Assembly (NCBI GenBank): GCA_044341215.1
Contig: JBIISC010000001.1
Span: 47,065 to 111,064 of the forward strand
DNA from: JAFMIT01 sp044341215
GTDB taxonomy: Bacteria > Actinomycetota > Actinomycetes > S36-B12 > UBA5976
Length of the DNA stretch: 64,000 nt
Reading direction: 5' to 3'
The notes beneath the pieces are model-generated. The model did not search any database and was not told the origin of the DNA. It was given only the letters and a program-made list of their open reading frames with translations. The position numbers and the translations under genes are program-made. Below are positions 1-8,126 of the stretch, one piece after another (the stretch's first letter is position 1; the number at the start of each line of letters is the position of its first letter).

Positions 1-1
1 C

Positions 2-76
2 GTCTACAATCAAAAGTCGGACGTTGACACGATGATTACATCCATACTTAAAGCACAGAAATTCTTTGGTGTTTAA
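2..76 (+). CDS. sufS: Cysteine desulfurase SufS, C-terminal tail (partial)
   Basis: Only the last 24 codons are inside the window. They read VYNQKSDVDTMI and end KAQKFFGV, then TAA. This resembles the SufS/Csd C-terminus (YN...VD...L...QKFF). The stop overlaps the start of sufU (TAATG), the usual sufS-sufU coupling in actinobacteria. The enzyme would supply sulfur from cysteine to SufU. The call rests on the short tail and the neighbour, so it is moderate. Confidence 0.65.
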   Translation, partial: VYNQKSDVDTMITSILKAQKFFGV

Positions 77-513
77 TGAATCTAGAATCCCTCTATCAGG
101 AAATTATTCTCAACCACTACAAAAATCCAAATGGCAAAGTGGATTCTGTGGATTCGCCGGACGCAGTTCACCACGTCAACCCAAATTGTGGTGATGAAAT
201 CACTTTGTCTGTTCAGATGCACGATGGCCAGGCACACATCACTTTCAGTAATTTGGGCTGCAGCATTAGTCAAGCCAGCGCCTCGGTCATGTTTGACCTT
301 TGCGAAAGCCAGCCAGTCTCCAAGATCATGGAGATTGAGGATAGCTTTCTTGAACTAATGCAGTCCCGAGGACAAGGAATAGCAGAGGATGAACTTCTAG
401 GTGACGCCATAGCGTTTGTTGGCGTCTCACAGTTCCCAGCTCGCATAAAATGCGCTCTGCTGCCATACATGGCTCTAAAGGACGCAATTTCTAGAGAAAT
501 AGAAGGAAAGTAA
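76..513 (+). CDS. sufU: SufU-type Fe-S cluster assembly / sulfur-relay protein
   Basis: SufU takes persulfide sulfur from SufS and passes it to the SufBCD scaffold. The 145-aa product has the expected length and the three conserved cysteines at C38 (NPNCGD), C62 (LGCSISQAS) and C126 (RIKCALLPYMALKDAI). The LYQEIILNHYKNP N-terminus is typical of the family. The start overlaps the stop of the upstream sufS tail, and the stop is followed directly by the sufT start, so the three genes are translationally coupled. Confidence 0.93.
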   Translation: MNLESLYQEIILNHYKNPNGKVDSVDSPDAVHHVNPNCGDEITLSVQMHDGQAHITFSNLGCSISQASASVMFDLCESQPVSKIMEIEDSFLELMQSRGQGIAEDELLGDAIAFVGVSQFPARIKCALLPYMALKDAISREIEGK

Positions 514-861
514 ATGAGTGATCAAAATCTCGACGCACTAAGAGGTTCTGAGATTCCATCAGAGGATGATCTTTTCGAATTAATGCGAGATGTTGTCGAT
601 CCAGAGCTAGGCATCAACGTAGTTGATTTAGGACTCGTATACGCGGTACATATTGATGAGAGCCAGAATGCAACCATCGATATGACGTTAACTTCAGCAG
701 CTTGCCCGCTTACCGATGTAATTGAAGACCAAACTCGCGCAGCACTTGACGGACATGTTAAAGATTTCAGAATTAACTGGGTATGGATGCCACCTTGGGG
801 ACCAGACAAAATCACACAAGATGGTCGCGAAATGATGCGAGCGCTCGGTTTCAACATTTAG
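514..861 (+). CDS. sufT: SufT / MIP18 (DUF59) family Fe-S maturation protein
   Basis: A 115-aa MIP18-family protein. It contains DPELGINVVDLGLVY near residues 30-44 and the TLTSAACPLTD segment with the conserved cysteine of the family. SufT-type proteins help in Fe-S cluster maturation or transfer. The ATG follows the sufU stop with no gap, so it is the distal gene of the suf operon, as in Mycobacterium (Rv1464-Rv1466). The exact biochemical role is not settled for the family. Confidence 0.88.
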   Translation: MSDQNLDALRGSEIPSEDDLFELMRDVVDPELGINVVDLGLVYAVHIDESQNATIDMTLTSAACPLTDVIEDQTRAALDGHVKDFRINWVWMPPWGPDKITQDGREMMRALGFNI

Positions 862-873
862 TTATATTGATAA

Positions 874-2472
874 ATGCTAAGTGCACATGATTTAGAAGCA
901 CGCGTAGGTGCTCGAGTTCTCCTTTCTATGGTTAACTTCAACATCAATGCCGGTGACAAAGTTGGATTTGTTGGTCGCAACGGCGCCGGGAAAACCACTC
1001 TAACGAAAATATTGGCAAGGGAAGCACTTCCTACAAGTGGCTCTGTTACCACATCAGGTTCAGTTGGGTACTTGCCTCAAGATCCAAGAACTGGTGACTT
1101 AGCAGTAACCGCTTTAAATCGGATTCTGTCTGCTCGCAATTTAGATGTTGCGATTGCAAAAATGCGCCAAGCTGAAATCGACATGGCATCTACAGACACT
1201 AATGTTTTTGATAAAGCCATGAGACGTTATTCAAACAGCGAAGCCGAATTCCAAGCAGCAGGAGGTTACGCAGCAGAGTCTGAAGCTGGTGCCATCGCGT
1301 CTAGTCTGGGATTGCCAGTTTCGGTCCTGCAACAAGAATTAGGGACGCTCTCTGGAGGTCAACGCCGCAGAATCGAATTGGCACGGATTTTGTTTAGTGG
1401 ACATGAAACATTGTTGCTTGACGAACCAACAAACCACTTAGATGCAGATTCAGTCATTTGGCTGAGAACGTTTCTGCAAAATTATGCAGGTGGCGTGGTT
1501 GTGATCACGCACGATACTGAACTTCTCGAAGCCACAGTTAACCGAATCTTTTACTTAGACGCAAATCGTTGCGTTCTTGATGTCTACAACATGGGTTGGA
1601 AGCGTTACCTTCAACAACGCGAAGCTGACGAGCGCCGTCGCAAACGTGAACGTGCCAATGCTGAAAAACAAGCAGATACATTGATCTTGCAAGCTGAGAA
1701 AATGCGGGCGAAAGCCACTAAAGCCAAAGCTGCTCAATCAATGTTAAAACGTGCAGAGCGGTTGACTAGCAATCTTGAGGCTGAGCGAACATCAGATCGA
1801 GTGGCGAAACTACGTTTCCCTACACCTGCTCCCTGCGGGAAAACGCCACTAATGGCAACTGGTTTGTCAAGAACTTATGGTTCGACAGAGATCTTTACTG
1901 ACGTTGATCTAGCGATAGATAAGGGATCTAGAGTTGTGATTCTTGGCCTGAATGGTGCAGGTAAAACAACTTTATTGCGAATTTTGTCCGGAGTAGATCA
2001 GGCAGACACTGGAGACATTTTGCCCGGACACGGACTAAAAATTGGTTACTACGCGCAGGAACATGAAACTCTAGATCCGCAAAAAACTGTGCTCGACAAC
2101 ATGATGAATTCCGGAACTGATTTGACCGAACGTGAGGCGCGTTCGGTCTTGGGCTCTTTCTTATTTACTGGTGACGACGTTCTTAAACCTGCTGGTGTTT
2201 TATCTGGTGGAGAGAAGACAAGACTCGCATTGGCCACTTTGGTTGTATCGGCTGCGAATGTCCTATTGCTTGACGAACCAACAAATAACTTGGATCCAGC
2301 TTCTCGTCACGAAATTTTGACGGCTTTGCAGACTTATAGCGGTGCGGTAGTTCTCGTCTCACACGATGAAGGGGCTGTACTTGCTCTAAATCCTGAAAGA
2401 GTTCTACTGCTACCAGACGGCGTCGAAGATTTATGGAACGACTCTTACGCTGAGTTGATCAGCCTCGCTTAA
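874..2472 (+). CDS. ABC-F family ATPase (ribosome-associated)
   Basis: A 532-aa protein with two fused ABC domains and no membrane segments, the ABC-F layout. Domain 1 has Walker A GRNGAGKTT (about 34-42), signature LSGGQRRR (about 160) and DEPTNHLD (about 183). Domain 2 has GLNGAGKTT (about 358), LSGGEKTR (about 442) and DEPTNNLD (about 467). The domains are joined by a charged linker (about 245-305, rich in K, R, A, E), the segment that reaches the ribosomal E site in known members. It sits 12 nt after sufT; a similar protein (Rv1473) lies near the mycobacterial suf operon. The subfamily cannot be fixed by eye. Confidence 0.9.
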   Translation: MLSAHDLEARVGARVLLSMVNFNINAGDKVGFVGRNGAGKTTLTKILAREALPTSGSVTTSGSVGYLPQDPRTGDLAVTALNRILSARNLDVAIAKMRQAEIDMASTDTNVFDKAMRRYSNSEAEFQAAGGYAAESEAGAIASSLGLPVSVLQQELGTLSGGQRRRIELARILFSGHETLLLDEPTNHLDADSVIWLRTFLQNYAGGVVVITHDTELLEATVNRIFYLDANRCVLDVYNMGWKRYLQQREADERRRKRERANAEKQADTLILQAEKMRAKATKAKAAQSMLKRAERLTSNLEAERTSDRVAKLRFPTPAPCGKTPLMATGLSRTYGSTEIFTDVDLAIDKGSRVVILGLNGAGKTTLLRILSGVDQADTGDILPGHGLKIGYYAQEHETLDPQKTVLDNMMNSGTDLTEREARSVLGSFLFTGDDVLKPAGVLSGGEKTRLALATLVVSAANVLLLDEPTNNLDPASRHEILTALQTYSGAVVLVSHDEGAVLALNPERVLLLPDGVEDLWNDSYAELISLA

Positions 2473-2473
2473 T

Positions 2474-3133
2474 TTAGTCAGTTGCAGGTAAGTTGCGAAG
2501 CGCAATTACGTATACAGCAACAGCGAAAATTGCAATCAAAATCCATTGTCCAACGTAACCAAGATGCGGGCCGGCCGTCATTTCGGGCAGTGGCAATATA
2601 GCGAGTTTCTCGATAGGTGGAGAAATCAACTCGAGATAGATTTTGTCATCATCAGGCAATATTGATGCCGGTGTGTTTGTTTGTTTGGCAGGTAAGTCAC
2701 TTGGGTCAGATTCAAAACTGTCTATAATTCTAATTCGCCCAACAGCGTCGATCGTTTGCTCAACTGGAACTTCAACAGGCTGCTGACTCCAACCTAAAGC
2801 TAAAACAACGCTGATAGTTTCACTAACTTGCAAATGAACTAAACCTACAAATCCAGGTATGCCATCTAGGGATTGTTTTCGCCACCAAGTTATTTCGCTG
2901 ACAACTTTGCCTTGCACTTTCACTCTTGAATATTCACGTAGCGATTCGAAGTTGTTGCCATTAAGTGAAGATACATTTAAAGGTTCTTGGGTATAGGAAC
3001 GTTCGAGTTGGGAATTTAGTAACTCTCGTTCGTGGTGTCGGTTCAATTGCCAATTCGCCGCAATCAGAGCGAGCGGGAATATGGCAATCAGCGTCAATGT
3101 AAGAGCCGCAATTCTTTTGAAACGATTTCGCAC
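2474..3133 (-). CDS. SURF1-family cytochrome oxidase assembly protein
   Basis: SURF1 proteins help assemble haem-copper cytochrome c oxidase. The product has the family layout: an N-terminal membrane helix (about 8-25) followed by NWQLNRHHER, a periplasmic domain with VKVQGKV, PGFVGLVHLQV and LALGW, and a C-terminal helix (LIAIFAVAVYVIAL). I chose the GTG at 3133 rather than the TTG at 3139, because TAAAGT lies exactly 6 nt before the GTG, the leaderless spacing seen repeatedly here. It converges on the ABC-F gene with a 1-nt gap. No other oxidase gene is in view. Confidence 0.82.
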   Translation of the reverse strand: MRNRFKRIAALTLTLIAIFPLALIAANWQLNRHHERELLNSQLERSYTQEPLNVSSLNGNNFESLREYSRVKVQGKVVSEITWWRKQSLDGIPGFVGLVHLQVSETISVVLALGWSQQPVEVPVEQTIDAVGRIRIIDSFESDPSDLPAKQTNTPASILPDDDKIYLELISPPIEKLAILPLPEMTAGPHLGYVGQWILIAIFAVAVYVIALRNLPATD

Positions 3134-3139
3134 TGTCAA

Positions 3140-3145
3140 ACTTTA
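3140..3145 (-). promoter_or_regulatory. -10 box of SURF1 gene (leaderless)
   Basis: TAAAGT on the minus strand with 6 nt (TTGACA) to the GTG at 3133. It fits TANNNT with transcription starting at the start codon. No -35 element is obvious. Confidence 0.5.
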
Positions 3146-3166
3146 GTAGTTAATCTAGAATGAACC

Positions 3167-3442
3167 ATGGCTAAAAAACCTGAGGTGCATCGCATCACGA
3201 ATGTACCCGATGGCATGAAAGTTCAACAACAAAACCGAAGTCGCAGGTACATGTGGTCGATGGGCATTCGCATGTTGTGTTTTGGCGCAGCCTTGATAAC
3301 TGATGGATTCTTGAGATGGACTTTGCTAGCAGGCTCTCTCGTTTTGCCATGGGTAGCTGTGGTTTTGGCTAATGCGGGTCGCGAAAATCGTCTAGAACGT
3401 GACACTCCCACCGAAATTGCTCATCCTTATACGTTGAAATAG
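3167..3442 (+). CDS. DUF3099 family small membrane protein
   Basis: A 91-aa protein of unknown function matching the actinobacterial DUF3099 pattern: a charged N-terminus (VHRITNVPDGM), two hydrophobic segments (about 33-50 and 53-69) and the motif LVLPWVAVVLANAGRE. It is divergent from SURF1 and upstream of fabG, an order also known from Streptomyces. TAGAAT lies 5 nt before the ATG, so the mRNA may be leaderless. No enzymatic function is assigned. Confidence 0.75.
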   Translation: MAKKPEVHRITNVPDGMKVQQQNRSRRYMWSMGIRMLCFGAALITDGFLRWTLLAGSLVLPWVAVVLANAGRENRLERDTPTEIAHPYTLK

Positions 3443-3504
3443 GCGCAGATGCGTGTTTACGGGGCGGTAACCACTAATTTAGGCTCGGATTCGAAAGAGG
3501 TATC

Positions 3505-4209
3505 TTGAGCCGCGTTGTAGTAGTCACAGGTGGAAACCGAGGAATTGGTGCCGCAGTGGCCTCGGCATTTGCCGGGCTAGGCGACAAAGTCATAGTTTTC
3601 AGTCGCACAGGTGATGCCCCAACAGGCACAACTGGAATAGCTTGCGATGTATCGAACACTGAATCCGTTGAAGCGGCTTTTGACAAACTAGAAGCAGATT
3701 TTGGTCCAGCTGAAGTTGTTGTGGCAAATGCTGGTGTAACCAAAGACACACTGTTAATGCGTATGACCGATGAAGATATTGACTTGGTCTTGAATACCAA
3801 CTTGTTTGGTGCTCTTCGAATCGCACGCCGGGCTGGCAAGGCAATGCTCAAACTTCGCAAAGGGCGCATCATTTTCATTGGTTCCGTTGTTGGCTTGTTA
3901 GGCAGTGCTGGTCAAGTTAACTACGCAGCTAGTAAATCCGGTTTAGTTGGCGCCGCTAGAAGTATTGCACGCGAACTTGGTAGTCGAGGAATCACCGCAA
4001 ACGTCATCGCGCCAGGTTTTGTTAATACTGACATGACATCTGTTCTTAGTGATGATCAGAAAAAAGCAATCGTGGCGAGTGTGCCACTAGGTCGCTATGC
4101 AGAAACTTTTGAAATCGCGGGTGTTGCTACTTTTTTGGCATCTGAAGCGGCAAGTTACATCACAGGAGCAGTAATCCCTGTTGATGGTGGTCTAGGAATG
4201 GGGCATTAG
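3505..4209 (+). CDS. fabG: 3-oxoacyl-[acyl-carrier-protein] reductase FabG
   Basis: An NADPH-dependent short-chain dehydrogenase that reduces 3-oxoacyl-ACP in FAS-II. The 234-aa sequence has the Rossmann motif GGNRGIG (9-15), NAG (75-77) and the catalytic Ser127, Tyr140 and Lys144 (YAASK), ending in PVDGGLGMGH. The TTG start at 3505 is supported by the Shine-Dalgarno AAAGAGG at 3494-3500. It is followed 7 nt later by fabI, the same pairing as mycobacterial fabG1-inhA. Confidence 0.93.
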   Translation: MSRVVVVTGGNRGIGAAVASAFAGLGDKVIVFSRTGDAPTGTTGIACDVSNTESVEAAFDKLEADFGPAEVVVANAGVTKDTLLMRMTDEDIDLVLNTNLFGALRIARRAGKAMLKLRKGRIIFIGSVVGLLGSAGQVNYAASKSGLVGAARSIARELGSRGITANVIAPGFVNTDMTSVLSDDQKKAIVASVPLGRYAETFEIAGVATFLASEAASYITGAVIPVDGGLGMGH

Positions 4210-4216
4210 GAAAATT

Positions 4217-4984
4217 ATGGGAATCCTTGAAGGTAAAACAATTTTAGTAACTGGCATCATCACTGAAAGTTCAATTGCTTACGATGTTGCCCGACTTGCA
4301 CAAGAGCAAGGCGCTAACGTTGTAATTACAGGTTTCGGACGTGGTTTATCAATTACGCAGAAGGTCGCGAAAAAACTACCAAAAGAAGCTCCAGTAATTG
4401 AACTCGATGTTTCAGATCAAGCTCAGCTGGATTCTTTGGCAGAACGCTTAAGTCCTTTTGTTACCCAATTAGACGGTGTTCTACATTCAATCGGTTACGC
4501 ACCACAATCTGCCTTAGGTGGCAACTTCCTTCACACTCCGTGGGAAGATGTTGCTGTTGCTCTACAGATAAGCGCATTCTCACTAAAATCTTTGTCGGTA
4601 GCTTGCCTGCCTTTAATGCACCCAGGATCGAGCATTGTTGGATTAACATTTGATGCATCGATTGCATGGCCAATTTATGACTGGATGGGCGTAGCAAAGG
4701 CTGCCTTTGAATCAACTTGTCGCTACCTAGCCAGAGATCTTGGGCCTAAAGGCATCCGGGTTAACTTAGTTGCCGCCGGCCCAATTGGCTCCATGGCGGC
4801 AAAATCAATCCCTGATTTTCATCGCATCGAAGCTATTTGGAATGAACGAGCTCCGATTGGCTGGGACACCAAAGATGCAGAACCATCAGCACGAACTTGC
4901 ATAGGTTTGATGAGTGACTGGTTCCCTAAAACCACTGGCGAAATTGTGCATTGCGATGGCGGCGTCCACGCTGTAGCAGGCTAA
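4217..4984 (+). CDS. fabI: Enoyl-[acyl-carrier-protein] reductase FabI (InhA-like)
   Basis: An NADH-dependent enoyl-ACP reductase completing the FAS-II cycle. The 255-aa product opens GILEGKTILVTGIITESSIA as InhA does. It keeps the cofactor Ser91 (HSIGY), Phe145, the catalytic Tyr154 and Lys161 (YDWMGVAK), and NLVAAGPI. The substrate loop after NLVAAGPI (SMAAKSIPDFHRIEAIWNE) is clearly shorter than in InhA, which suggests ordinary-length acyl chains rather than mycolate precursors (inference). The stop overlaps the start of the next gene (TAATG). Confidence 0.93.
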   Translation: MGILEGKTILVTGIITESSIAYDVARLAQEQGANVVITGFGRGLSITQKVAKKLPKEAPVIELDVSDQAQLDSLAERLSPFVTQLDGVLHSIGYAPQSALGGNFLHTPWEDVAVALQISAFSLKSLSVACLPLMHPGSSIVGLTFDASIAWPIYDWMGVAKAAFESTCRYLARDLGPKGIRVNLVAAGPIGSMAAKSIPDFHRIEAIWNERAPIGWDTKDAEPSARTCIGLMSDWFPKTTGEIVHCDGGVHAVAG

Positions 4985-5475
4985 TGAGGGAACTCATTTT
5001 GGTCAGGCATGCTAAGAGCGATTGGCCAACAGGTGTCGAAGACAAAGAACGCACACTCTCAGATCGAGGCGTTAGAGACTGTCAGATTGCAGCTCGTTAT
5101 TTCATAGGGTTGGAAGAACTAAATCACTTTGTAGTGCACGTTTCTTCCGCAGCACGCACCGTGCAAACCTGGCAGGAAGTGTCGAAGCCTTTTTCTGAAC
5201 AACCTCAAGTTGTGAAAACCGATGAAATTTATGAAACAAGTTTTGATGGATTGATTTCTTACCTAGCGGATCAGTCAGCACAAAAATTGATATTTGTCGG
5301 ACATAATCCATCGTTAGCACTTTTAGGAGAGCATTTAACGGGGGAGGCAATCCGCAAATTCCCATCTTTAAGCATTTGGCATTTGCAAGTACCAAATGAA
5401 TGGGAACGGGGTGCTGCAATAACCGTAAACCGGTTAGTTCCTAGAGCAGATCTAAACCTTACAGATAGTGATTAA
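4984..5475 (+). CDS. SixA-type histidine phosphatase family protein
   Basis: A 163-aa histidine-phosphatase-superfamily protein. The RHAKSDWP motif near residue 8 carries the phospho-accepting His9, and FVGHNPSLALLGEHL carries the second catalytic His. It resembles SixA phosphohistidine phosphatases; the substrate is unknown. An in-frame start 33 nt upstream is possible, but the ATG at 4984 overlaps the fabI stop and puts RHAK at its usual place. The end overlaps serB by 4 bp (TTAA). Confidence 0.82.
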   Translation: MRELILVRHAKSDWPTGVEDKERTLSDRGVRDCQIAARYFIGLEELNHFVVHVSSAARTVQTWQEVSKPFSEQPQVVKTDEIYETSFDGLISYLADQSAQKLIFVGHNPSLALLGEHLTGEAIRKFPSLSIWHLQVPNEWERGAAITVNRLVPRADLNLTDSD

Positions 5476-6692
5476 TGCTCGTGAATGTGATGAATCGGTT
5501 TGTATTCTGCTTTCAATCCGCTGTCTGCATCAAACTTTTCGATTTCTGCACGAGTTATGCCGAGTAAATAGAGCACTGTATCTAGATAGGGAACATTCAC
5601 CGAAGCATCAGCAGCGTTCTGAACTATTGGTTTGGCATTGAATGCGATACCAAGACCAGCGGCGTCGAGCATATCTAAATCATTAGCACCATCACCGATA
5701 GCAATTGTGCGAGATAACGGAATACCATGATCTTCAGCAAACTTCTTTAAGGCAGCAGCTTTACCGGCGCGGTCAACTACTTTTCCCAAGATGCTACCCG
5801 TTAATAAACCATCAACCACTTCCAAGGTATTAGCCTCGACGTGATCTACTTTCAACATCTCACCAAGCGGCTGCACAACCTGAATAAATCCACCTGAGAC
5901 TAAAGCGATGTGAAAATCTAATGACTTCAACACGCGACAAAGCGTCATCGCACCAGGTGTAAGTCGAATTTCTCGAAGTACCTCTTCGAATACGGTATCC
6001 GGTAGTCCTTTCAATAAAGCTACGCGCTCTCGCAAAGACTGCTCGAAATCCAATTCTCCCGCCATAGCCCGCGCAGTTATTCGCTTCACTTCTTCTCCAG
6101 CACCAGCTTTATTCGCGAGCAATTCAACAACTTCATCTTGGATAACAGTGCTATCTACATCCATTACAACTAGTTGACGACCTCGCCGTCTAAGCCCACC
6201 CTCTTGCACAGCTATGTCAAAACCATGAGCTGCAGCGGCTGCAGCGAGAGTACGACGAAGACCGGCTATTTCTCCCTGTGAAATCTTTAATTCCAATGCT
6301 GTAACGGGATAAGAAGCTATACGTTCAATTCGATCAATATTTGCACCATTGCTCGCCACAATCTGAGAGATCGTTGCCAGGGCATTGCCATTTAAAGGAG
6401 ATCCAAGAACTGTGATTACTAGCTGCGCTGGGTGATCGTTGTCTTTGCTGCTAGTTACTTCAGAAGATACTTGCATTCCATTTGCGCTGATTGTCTCTCG
6501 CACAGAGTCAGCTATTTCTGATGCGTTCACTTCGGGAGTAATTTCGATGAGTACTGCGAGAGTCAATATCCCTTTTACAACAACCTGCTCTACGTCCAAG
6601 ATAGTAATTTCTTTCGGTAGAGCCGCGAAAAGTTGATAGGTAATACCTGGTTTATCAAAACCGGTGATATTTAGCATTAGAGACTTAGTCAC
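5472..6692 (-). CDS. serB: Phosphoserine phosphatase SerB with tandem ACT domains
   Basis: Releases serine from O-phosphoserine, the last step of serine synthesis. The 406-aa protein has two N-terminal ACT-like domains (about 1-80 and 88-165) and a C-terminal HAD domain with DVDST (178-182), a downstream SGG, and GDGANDLDM. This is the actinobacterial SerB2 layout, where ACT domains bind amino acids. The C-terminus is histidine-rich (PIHHIHEH). The GTG start follows a TAGAAT box by 6 nt. Order serB, ABC ATPase, Nudix-like matches Rv3042c-Rv3040c. Confidence 0.94.
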   Translation of the reverse strand: MTKSLMLNITGFDKPGITYQLFAALPKEITILDVEQVVVKGILTLAVLIEITPEVNASEIADSVRETISANGMQVSSEVTSSKDNDHPAQLVITVLGSPLNGNALATISQIVASNGANIDRIERIASYPVTALELKISQGEIAGLRRTLAAAAAAHGFDIAVQEGGLRRRGRQLVVMDVDSTVIQDEVVELLANKAGAGEEVKRITARAMAGELDFEQSLRERVALLKGLPDTVFEEVLREIRLTPGAMTLCRVLKSLDFHIALVSGGFIQVVQPLGEMLKVDHVEANTLEVVDGLLTGSILGKVVDRAGKAAALKKFAEDHGIPLSRTIAIGDGANDLDMLDAAGLGIAFNAKPIVQNAADASVNVPYLDTVLYLLGITRAEIEKFDADSGLKAEYKPIHHIHEH

Positions 6693-6698
6693 AGGACA

Positions 6699-6704
6699 AT
6701 TCTA
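6699..6704 (-). promoter_or_regulatory. -10 box of serB (leaderless)
   Basis: TAGAAT on the minus strand, 6 nt before the GTG start of serB. It lies only 20 bp from the -10 box of the divergent ABC gene, so the two promoters must share flanking sequence. Confidence 0.55.
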
Positions 6705-6724
6705 TCTATCAAAGATTGCCAAAG

Positions 6725-6730
6725 TAGGCT
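6725..6730 (+). promoter_or_regulatory. -10 box of the ABC ATPase gene (leaderless)
   Basis: TAGGCT, 7 nt before the GTG at 6738. The same hexamer precedes three other genes of this window (starts at 13952, 44856 and 48664). Confidence 0.55.
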
Positions 6731-6737
6731 TACGCGT

Positions 6738-7532
6738 GTGAATCAAGTTATTGAACTGCTAGATGTGAGTGTATTTCGCAATGGCAAACCAATTCTTGAC
6801 GATATCTCATGGAAGATAAACAGCGATGAACATTGGGTAGTGCTCGGCCCAAATGGCGCTGGCAAAACAACTTTGATGCAAATTCTGCAAACAATGATTT
6901 TTCCAACAAAAGGGATTGTTGAAATACTTGGAGAGTATTTAGGCCTTGTTGATGTTTTTGAACTGCGACCACGAATCGGTTTTTCCTCCGCAAGCTTGAT
7001 AGATCAGTTCCCTGAAAATGAAAATGTGTTGGATGTAGTTAAAACATCAGCTTATTCAATGACTGGCACGTGGCGTGAAGATTACGAAAAAGCCGACATA
7101 GCTCGCGCTCTAGATTTACTCGAAAAGTGGGGAATTGAACATCTTGCGAACAGGACTTTCAAAACTCTCTCAGAAGGTGAAAAGAAACGTGTTCTGATTG
7201 CACGTGCTCTAATGGCTAATCCTGAATTGCTGTTACTAGACGAACCTGCAGCTGGTCTAGATATTGCCGGAAGAGAATCTATGGTCTGGGAATTAGGAAG
7301 ATTCGCATCGTCTGACACCTCACCGGTCTGTGTTTTAGTTACTCATCACGTTGAGGAGATTCCAGAAGGTTTTACCCATGTCCTATGTTTGAACGGTGGA
7401 AGAATTGTCGCCCAAGGACCCATCAATTCCACCCTGAATGACGAGAACGTAACAAAAACTTTTGGCCTGAATCTAAAGGTGAGCCAGCAAGATACTTCCC
7501 GAGGAACTCGATGGCTGGCGTCTTTGATTTAG
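6738..7532 (+). CDS. Stand-alone ABC ATP-binding protein (Rv3041c-like)
   Basis: A 264-aa single ABC domain without a partner permease nearby. Walker A is GPNGAGKTT (38-46), the signature LSEGEKKRVLIARAL has E in place of the first G of LSGG, and Walker B is LLLLDEPAAGLD. It resembles the YlmA-like ATPases found beside serB in actinobacteria. Transport partner and substrate are unknown. The GTG start is chosen for its TAGGCT box at leaderless distance. Confidence 0.82.
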   Translation: MNQVIELLDVSVFRNGKPILDDISWKINSDEHWVVLGPNGAGKTTLMQILQTMIFPTKGIVEILGEYLGLVDVFELRPRIGFSSASLIDQFPENENVLDVVKTSAYSMTGTWREDYEKADIARALDLLEKWGIEHLANRTFKTLSEGEKKRVLIARALMANPELLLLDEPAAGLDIAGRESMVWELGRFASSDTSPVCVLVTHHVEEIPEGFTHVLCLNGGRIVAQGPINSTLNDENVTKTFGLNLKVSQQDTSRGTRWLASLI

Positions 7533-7587
7533 AGTTGGTTCAGCGTGGCAACTAACTCTTTGACAAATACGTGGTTAGAAACACCCA

Positions 7588-8124
7588 ATGAGCGTCGAAT
7601 TAAATAGTCAACCGCAATGGTTATCCTCACAAGAGCTCGGTGATATCCGTGGGAAATTGCCGATTCTTTATGTGAACGTTGTTCCAGTTCGGATCGATAA
7701 CACAGGTAAAATTTCACATGTAGGACTTCTGCTAACTGTTTCACCCGATGGAACTATCACCCGTTCAATAGTCGGGGGAAGAGTTTTGCATGGCGAGCTA
7801 ATAAGAGATGCAATAAGTAGACATATTCTCAAAGACTTAGGCCCAGTCGCTTTTCCGCGAATTCCGGTCTCGCTGCAACCATTTGATGTCATCGAATATT
7901 TCCCCGATAAAAATGTAACTGGGTATCAAGACCCTCGGCAGCATGCCGTTGCGCTGAGTTATGTTGTTGCTGTGACCGGAGAATGTCAGCCATCGCAAGA
8001 CGCCCTTGATCTAGTTTGGTTGAGCGTTGAAGAAGCGTCCAGTGAAAAGGTTCGTAGTGAGATGTATGGCGGACAAGATCGGGTAGTGCGTTCAGCTTTA
8101 GCTCACGCTGGCTGTCTGCTTTAA
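7588..8124 (+). CDS. Nudix-fold protein with degenerate Nudix box (DUF4916-like)
   Basis: A 178-aa protein placed like Rv3040c, after serB and the lone ABC ATPase. The Nudix box is recognisable but damaged: G64-x5-E70 is kept, then R78 is followed by H79, and K82-D83 stands where the metal-binding EE is expected. The rest (LPILYVNVVPVRID, VALSYVVAVTGECQPSQDALDLVWL) fits a Nudix fold. Classical Nudix hydrolysis is doubtful; it may bind rather than cut nucleotides. The ung gene starts 2 nt after its stop. Confidence 0.7.
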   Translation: MSVELNSQPQWLSSQELGDIRGKLPILYVNVVPVRIDNTGKISHVGLLLTVSPDGTITRSIVGGRVLHGELIRDAISRHILKDLGPVAFPRIPVSLQPFDVIEYFPDKNVTGYQDPRQHAVALSYVVAVTGECQPSQDALDLVWLSVEEASSEKVRSEMYGGQDRVVRSALAHAGCLL

Positions 8125-8126
8125 CC

